Shown here piece after piece: positions 7,503-10,494 of a stretch of DNA of 10,494 nucleotides; position 1 is the stretch's first letter; each line of letters begins with the position of its first letter. Made by a program: the position numbers and the translations under genes. The notes under the pieces are model-generated. The model ran no database searches. It had not been told where the DNA came from and was given only the letters and a program-made list of their open reading frames with translations. Source of the stretch: CAZFQD01 sp964520885 (GTDB taxonomy: Bacteria; Bacillota; Clostridia; Oscillospirales; SIG519); the NCBI GenBank assembly GCA_964520885.1, contig CAZFQD010000081.1, forward strand, positions 1 through 10,494. Direction: 5' to 3'.

Positions 7503-8546
7503 ATGGTTAAAGTAAAATGGGGCGTTATAGGAGCCGGAGGTATAGCGGATAGACGTACTATTCCTGGAATTATGAGTGCTCATAATGCGGAACTCATTGC
7601 AGTTATGGATGTAAATATACAATTGGCAGAAAAGATACGCGAAAAGTATAATGCAAAAAAGGCATACGATACAATTGAGGCTTTATTAAATGACCCTGAA
7701 GTTGAGGCGGTTTATATTGCATCTCCTGTTGTTTATCATAAACATCAGGTTCTAAAAGCAGCAATGTCTGGGAAACATATATTAGTTGAAAAACCAATAG
7801 CACTTACCGTTACCGAAGGCGAGGAAATTGTAAGGGAATGCAAAGAAAAGAACATACTTGCTGCAGCAGGTCTTATGATGAGATACCATGCTTACCATCA
7901 AAAGATGAAAGAGTTAATTGAAACTGGCAAAATTGGTCAAATCGTATCTTGCAGAGCACAGTTAACCTGTTGGTATCCTCAGATACAGGGTGCTTGGAGA
8001 CAGGATAAAAACTTATCTGGTGGAGGTGCAATGATGGATCTTGCCATTCATTGTATTGACCTTATTCAATACGTTACAAACAGCAAAGCGGTTAAGGTTT
8101 CAGGAATGGTAGGAACCAAAACATTTGGATATAGCGTTGATGATTCGGGTTCTGTGCTTTTTGAAACAGACAATGGAGCATATTGTTATGTTGATGTTAA
8201 TTTTAATATTCCAGATGATGCCGCAAAGTGCAGATTCGAAATATATGGTACAAAAGGCAGTATGTTAGCCGAAGGTACAATTAGTCAAGTTGAAGGTGGA
8301 AAACTTGACGTTGTGTTGTCAAATAATTCTAAGGAATATGATGCACAGCAGGATAGGGTAGATGTGTCTCCAATTGATATTGATGTAACTTTTGGTGATA
8401 TGTATACAAAAGAAATTGTATCTTTTAGTAATTCAATACTAAATGGGAATGCAGTAGAAGTGTCCATTGAAGATGCTTTACAGGTGCAAAAGGTTATAGA
8501 AGCAGCATATGATTCTTCTTCAAGTCAAAAAATGATTCAATTATAA
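7503..8546 (+). CDS. Gfo/Idh/MocA-family NAD(P)-dependent oxidoreductase
   Basis: From ATG 7503 this is a 347-residue protein with the two domains of the Gfo/Idh/MocA family, which oxidise or reduce hydroxyls of sugars, cyclitols and nucleotide sugars. The N-terminal Rossmann domain begins VKWGVIGAGGIADRRTIPG (4-22), with the G-x-G-G dinucleotide loop at 10-13. AVYIASPVVYHKHQV (69-83) and ILVEKPIAL (93-101) follow, the latter carrying the catalytic EKP (K97). The C-terminal domain contains GGGAMMDLAIHCIDL (173-187), giving D179 and H183, the conserved Asp and catalytic His. Length and residues are normal for an active enzyme. It is the last gene of the tight second block. With the aminotransferase it forms a dehydrogenase-transaminase pair like those making 3-amino sugars (GnnA/GnnB, NtdC/NtdA) or amino-inositols. 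The exact substrate and oxidised carbon cannot be read from the sequence. Confidence 0.95.
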   Translation: MVKVKWGVIGAGGIADRRTIPGIMSAHNAELIAVMDVNIQLAEKIREKYNAKKAYDTIEALLNDPEVEAVYIASPVVYHKHQVLKAAMSGKHILVEKPIALTVTEGEEIVRECKEKNILAAAGLMMRYHAYHQKMKELIETGKIGQIVSCRAQLTCWYPQIQGAWRQDKNLSGGGAMMDLAIHCIDLIQYVTNSKAVKVSGMVGTKTFGYSVDDSGSVLFETDNGAYCYVDVNFNIPDDAAKCRFEIYGTKGSMLAEGTISQVEGGKLDVVLSNNSKEYDAQQDRVDVSPIDIDVTFGDMYTKEIVSFSNSILNGNAVEVSIEDALQVQKVIEAAYDSSSSQKMIQL

Positions 8547-8558
8547 TAGAAAAACCTC

Positions 8559-8584
8559 TTGACATTGCTTGTTCGTATTATGAT
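8559..8584 (+). promoter_or_regulatory. Weak candidate promoter before the transporter gene
   Basis: A perfect TTGACA at 8559-8564 lies in the 77-base gap between the oxidoreductase and transporter genes, but the best -10 match, TATGAT at 8579-8584, is only 14 bases away, which is short. At 17 bases the sequence is GATGTA, a poor match. It may be a weak or regulated promoter, or chance. Confidence 0.25.
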
Positions 8585-8623
8585 GTAGCAAAATGTTGAA
8601 GGTGTAAAAAGTGAGTTTGTGCA

Positions 8624-9508
8624 ATGATTTTAATGTTGATATTCCCTATTGTTTTTTTTGCAATCCAGTTCATTTTTGTAAAAGAGTATCAGAATAGAGC
8701 AGGTTGCGGAATTAACCAGGGTCTTTTTATGAACATGGTGGCTGGAGGGGCAGCTTTCGTAGTTTTGTTTGTATTTAAAGGATTCTCATTGTACTTTACT
8801 CCTCAAAATATTATTTTAGCTTTTTTGGTAGGATTGTGTATTGTTACAATAAAAACACTGCTTGTAAAGGCTGTTAGTATGGGAATAGTATCAATATCAA
8901 CCATGTTTTATGTAATGGGCGGAACATTAATACCATTCATTTTTGGAGTATTGTTATTAAATGAAAAGTTGTCAGCATATAAAATTATGGGAATATTGCT
9001 TGCTTTTTTATCGTTTTTACCAACGATTAGGAATAATGAAGTTAATGAGATGGGAAAAAAAGTATCGTTAAAATTTATTGTAATATGTTTTTTGATCTTT
9101 TTTGCTAATGGAACATCAGGTGTATTTTTAAAGATAAATCAAAACATTTCATTGAAAGAACATACAATTGATTTTATAGTAATCTATTCTTTCTTTATGT
9201 TTATGTTATCAGCAATAGGACTTTTTATACGAAAAACCAAAAGTGATGATAAAGATTTTTTTCAGATGTTTAAATTCAAAAATGTAGGATCTGCTTTGAA
9301 GGTGTCAATATGTAATACAACAGCAAATATTTTTGCTCTTAATTTAGCCAAAAAACTGCCAGCATCGGTACAGTTTCCTGTAACAATGATTGGGATAGTT
9401 GTTTTAACGACTATTTTATCAATGATTATACTGAAAGAAATCCCCACTAGGAAAATAATAATTAGCCTTGCTTTAGTTGTTATGGCTATTGTTTTTTTGG
9501 TGATATAA
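8624..9508 (+). CDS. EamA/DMT-superfamily transporter
   Basis: This 294-residue, very hydrophobic protein has about ten membrane segments arranged as two five-helix halves, as in drug/metabolite transporters of the EamA family. Approximate segments are 1-19, 33-51, 61-80, 86-104, 106-134 (containing a short turn), 149-168, 183-203, 226-243, 248-270 and 276-294. Each half closes with the usual EamA-type ending: LLNEKLSAYKIMGILLAFL (111-129) and ILKEIPTRKIIISLALVV (269-286), a short charged turn followed by a helix. A charged loop around 136-149 joins the halves. ATG 8624 is the first possible start after an in-frame stop; upstream ribosome-site matches are weak. It follows the enzyme block on the same strand after 77 bases. 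It could export the product or import the substrate of the cluster. Family is firm, cargo unknown. Confidence 0.88.
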   Translation: MILMLIFPIVFFAIQFIFVKEYQNRAGCGINQGLFMNMVAGGAAFVVLFVFKGFSLYFTPQNIILAFLVGLCIVTIKTLLVKAVSMGIVSISTMFYVMGGTLIPFIFGVLLLNEKLSAYKIMGILLAFLSFLPTIRNNEVNEMGKKVSLKFIVICFLIFFANGTSGVFLKINQNISLKEHTIDFIVIYSFFMFMLSAIGLFIRKTKSDDKDFFQMFKFKNVGSALKVSICNTTANIFALNLAKKLPASVQFPVTMIGIVVLTTILSMIILKEIPTRKIIISLALVVMAIVFLVI

Positions 9509-9509
9509 T
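9501..9509 (+). promoter_or_regulatory. Possible extended -10 element overlapping the transporter stop
   Basis: TGATATAAT at 9501-9509 is an extended -10 sequence identical to the one at 4486-4494. No convincing -35 box lies 16-18 bases upstream. If used, it would drive the secreted-protein gene with a leader of about 225 bases. Confidence 0.3.
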
Positions 9510-9526
9510 TAGTGGGTTGATAAATA

Positions 9527-9538
9527 TAGTTATAACTA
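9527..9538. repeat. Perfect 12-bp palindrome, possible operator
   Basis: TAGTTATAACTA is identical to its own reverse complement. It lies just after the transporter stop and just downstream of the candidate -10 at 9501-9509, a suitable place for a repressor site, but an AT-rich palindrome of this size can occur by chance. Confidence 0.35.
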
Positions 9539-9553
9539 CATAAAAGGAGTGGA

Positions 9554-9589
9554 ATGCTCCCCGATATATACCAGTTCTATCGTCAGTAA
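9554..9589 (+). CDS. Candidate 11-residue leader peptide ORF
   Basis: ATG at 9554 is preceded by AAGGAG at 9544-9549 with a short 4-base spacing and encodes MLPDIYQFYRQ before TAA. The GGAG of the ribosome site can pair with CTCC at 9557-9560, which would mask its own start. It may be a leader peptide, a remnant of a lost gene, or not translated. Confidence 0.2.
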   Translation: MLPDIYQFYRQ

Positions 9590-9624
9590 AAATATGATAA
9601 ACTAATAAAAAGGAGTTGTATAAA

Positions 9625-9633
9625 ATGGTGTGA
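9625..9633 (+). other. Two-codon minimal ORF (ATG GTG TGA) with a good ribosome site
   Basis: AAAGGAG at 9609-9615 is spaced 9 bases from ATG 9625, an ideal distance, yet the frame stops after Met-Val. Such a frame may be a minimal upstream ORF or the start of a gene broken by an early stop. Confidence 0.25.
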
Positions 9634-9724
9634 AGAAGGCTTGAAACTACCCAAAAATCAAACTAAGAAAATGGCTACAAAACGCAGGCATTATTACTAC
9701 CTAATTATTGTATAAAAAAATATT

Positions 9725-9731
9725 AAAGGAG
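9725..9731 (+). promoter_or_regulatory. Ribosome binding site for the GTG 9740 start
   Basis: AAAGGAG lies 8 bases before GTG 9740, and the GTG is followed directly by a typical signal-peptide sequence, which fixes this start. Confidence 0.8.
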
Positions 9732-9739
9732 TGTTTATT

Positions 9740-10494
9740 GTGATATCAAAAAAAGCGATTTCTGCTATACTATGTATATGTTTGGTAGCATCATTATTTG
9801 GAGGCTTAACAGTTCAAGTTAACTCAGAGGAGCCGGCAAATGAATTATCAATGATTACAGGAATAGATTTTGAAGAAAACAGTGATTGCATTTATTATGG
9901 CCCCGCTCTTGTTAATGATGGTTCTTGTTTTAACAGCAGTATCAGCCAAAGTGGCAGATCACTTGAATTTAATATAACTGGTGGCAATCAGTTAGAAGGA
10001 AATTTTGATTCCAGCAAGGTATCTGAATATGCAGACCCACAAGCATTAGTGTTTTGGCTTAATATACCTACATATGCTAATCCAACAGGGGACTTAGTTA
10101 ATTTGGATATAGGACTCATTTGTGGAAACTCCCGTTGGAACCTCAACCAATCTCCAACAGCAGGAATGGAAATAACATATATTTCAGATAGTGACAAATC
10201 AGTAACGAAAATCCCACTTAAATCATTGGGTGGTAGTGTGAATCTTGATGCACCAAGTAGTTTTACTGGTTGGGTAGTCATTCCTATGAGTTTATTAAGT
10301 AATAATGCTTGGCACACAGAGGAAACAGTAAAAGACTTATCTGTTGCACCAAAGCTAAGTTTTCTTTCAAACTGGACACCAATCAATGATATTGGTAAGA
10401 AACTTTACATTGATACTGTTGGTTTCACAAAGAATATTAATGATTTTTTTACAAGTTTAGGTGCGGTTATTGTTGACGATTTGCCGGTTGAAGA
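9740..10494 (+). CDS. Secreted protein of unknown function, 3' end cut by window edge
   Basis: The frame is open from GTG 9740 to the last base, giving 251 codons with no stop. Residues 1-25 form a signal peptide: charged MISKKAIS, a hydrophobic core ILCICLVASLFGGLTV, then a polar region beginning near QVNSEEP, so the protein should be exported. The mature part is rich in Gly, Ser, Asn, Thr and aromatic residues. Alternating short strands such as SLEFNITGGN (74-83), ALVFWLNIP (102-110), DIGLICGN (123-130), GMEITYIS (142-149), GWVVIPMSLL (177-186) and KLYIDTVGFTKN (221-232) suggest a beta-sandwich of the carbohydrate-binding or LamG type, ending about residue 232. This is inferred from pattern only; no family is recognised. 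The part beyond the window may hold a catalytic or anchoring domain. The distance and own leader suggest it is not part of the enzyme cluster. Confidence 0.75.
   Translation, partial: MISKKAISAILCICLVASLFGGLTVQVNSEEPANELSMITGIDFEENSDCIYYGPALVNDGSCFNSSISQSGRSLEFNITGGNQLEGNFDSSKVSEYADPQALVFWLNIPTYANPTGDLVNLDIGLICGNSRWNLNQSPTAGMEITYISDSDKSVTKIPLKSLGGSVNLDAPSSFTGWVVIPMSLLSNNAWHTEETVKDLSVAPKLSFLSNWTPINDIGKKLYIDTVGFTKNINDFFTSLGAVIVDDLPVE

Larger units (their letters stand above)
9509..9739 (+). other. Intergenic region with repeated Shine-Dalgarno sites and micro-ORFs
   Basis: No standard gene is visible in this 231-base gap. It holds three similar ribosome-site sequences: AAAGGAGTG (9543-9551), AAAGGAGTT (9609-9617) and AAAGGAGTG (9725-9733). 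The first is followed by an 11-codon ORF, the second by a two-codon ORF, the third by the secreted-protein gene. An open frame from 9590 to 9715 without a convincing start ends with KKMATKRRHYYYLIIV and is not recognised. I find no intrinsic terminator for the transporter gene. The region is either a long structured leader or the remains of a degraded small gene. Confidence 0.5.

Noticed and set aside
9546..9560. GGAG-N7-CTCC hairpin as a transcription terminator
   Set aside because: The stem is only 4-5 bp and no run of T follows; it may matter for masking the ribosome site but not as a terminator.
9509..9739. Known riboswitch such as a cyclic-di-GMP type
   Set aside because: I looked for the conserved GEMM-like core and similar riboswitch signatures and could not match them; only fragments resemble it.
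9988..10386. Reverse-strand open frame of 132 codons
   Set aside because: The + strand frame here has a signal peptide, a good ribosome site and runs open for 251 codons; the reverse frame is its shadow.

Overview
The window is strongly AT-rich, with AGGAGG/AAGGAG-type Shine-Dalgarno sites before almost every gene, several GTG starts and sigma-A style promoter boxes. This points to a low-GC Gram-positive bacterium (Bacillota), most likely an anaerobic member of the Clostridia. The species cannot be read from the sequence. All eleven genes lie on the + strand. I see no tRNA, rRNA, CRISPR array or intact insertion sequence.

Layout. (1) 27-4430: a ROK-family regulator without kinase catalytic Asp, a cyclase/kynurenine-formamidase-like hydrolase, an AAC(3)-type N-acetyltransferase with a cysteine-rich tail, a divergent TIM-barrel sugar isomerase/epimerase and a creatininase-family amidohydrolase, mostly separated by 50 bases or less and in one case overlapping. 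(2) 4431-4538: an intergenic region with a near-perfect extended -10 promoter flanked by AT-rich direct repeats. (3) 4539-8546: a DegT/DnrJ/EryC1/StrS aminotransferase, a PIG-L/LmbE deacetylase, a divergent NagB-like isomerase/deaminase and a Gfo/Idh/MocA oxidoreductase, tightly packed. (4) 8624-9508: an EamA/DMT-type membrane transporter. (5) 9509-9739: an intergenic region with three Shine-Dalgarno sites, tiny ORFs and a 12-bp palindrome. (6) 9740-end: the first 251 codons of a secreted protein cut off by the window edge, probably unrelated to the cluster.

Interpretation (inference). The enzyme set can oxidise a sugar or cyclitol hydroxyl (Gfo/Idh/MocA), exchange a keto group for an amine (DegT), add and remove acyl groups on amines (AAC(3), PIG-L), hydrolyse other C-N bonds (creatininase, cyclase) and isomerise sugars (TIM barrel, NagB-like). 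A ROK regulator would sense a sugar ligand and an EamA protein would move a small molecule across the membrane. The set suggests making, modifying or degrading an amino sugar or aminocyclitol. It matches no pathway I can name. There is no sugar kinase, glycoside hydrolase, PTS or ABC transporter, and no glycosyltransferase. Several enzymes carry substitutions at canonical catalytic or metal-binding positions, which argues for new substrates. The direction of the pathway cannot be decided from the sequence.
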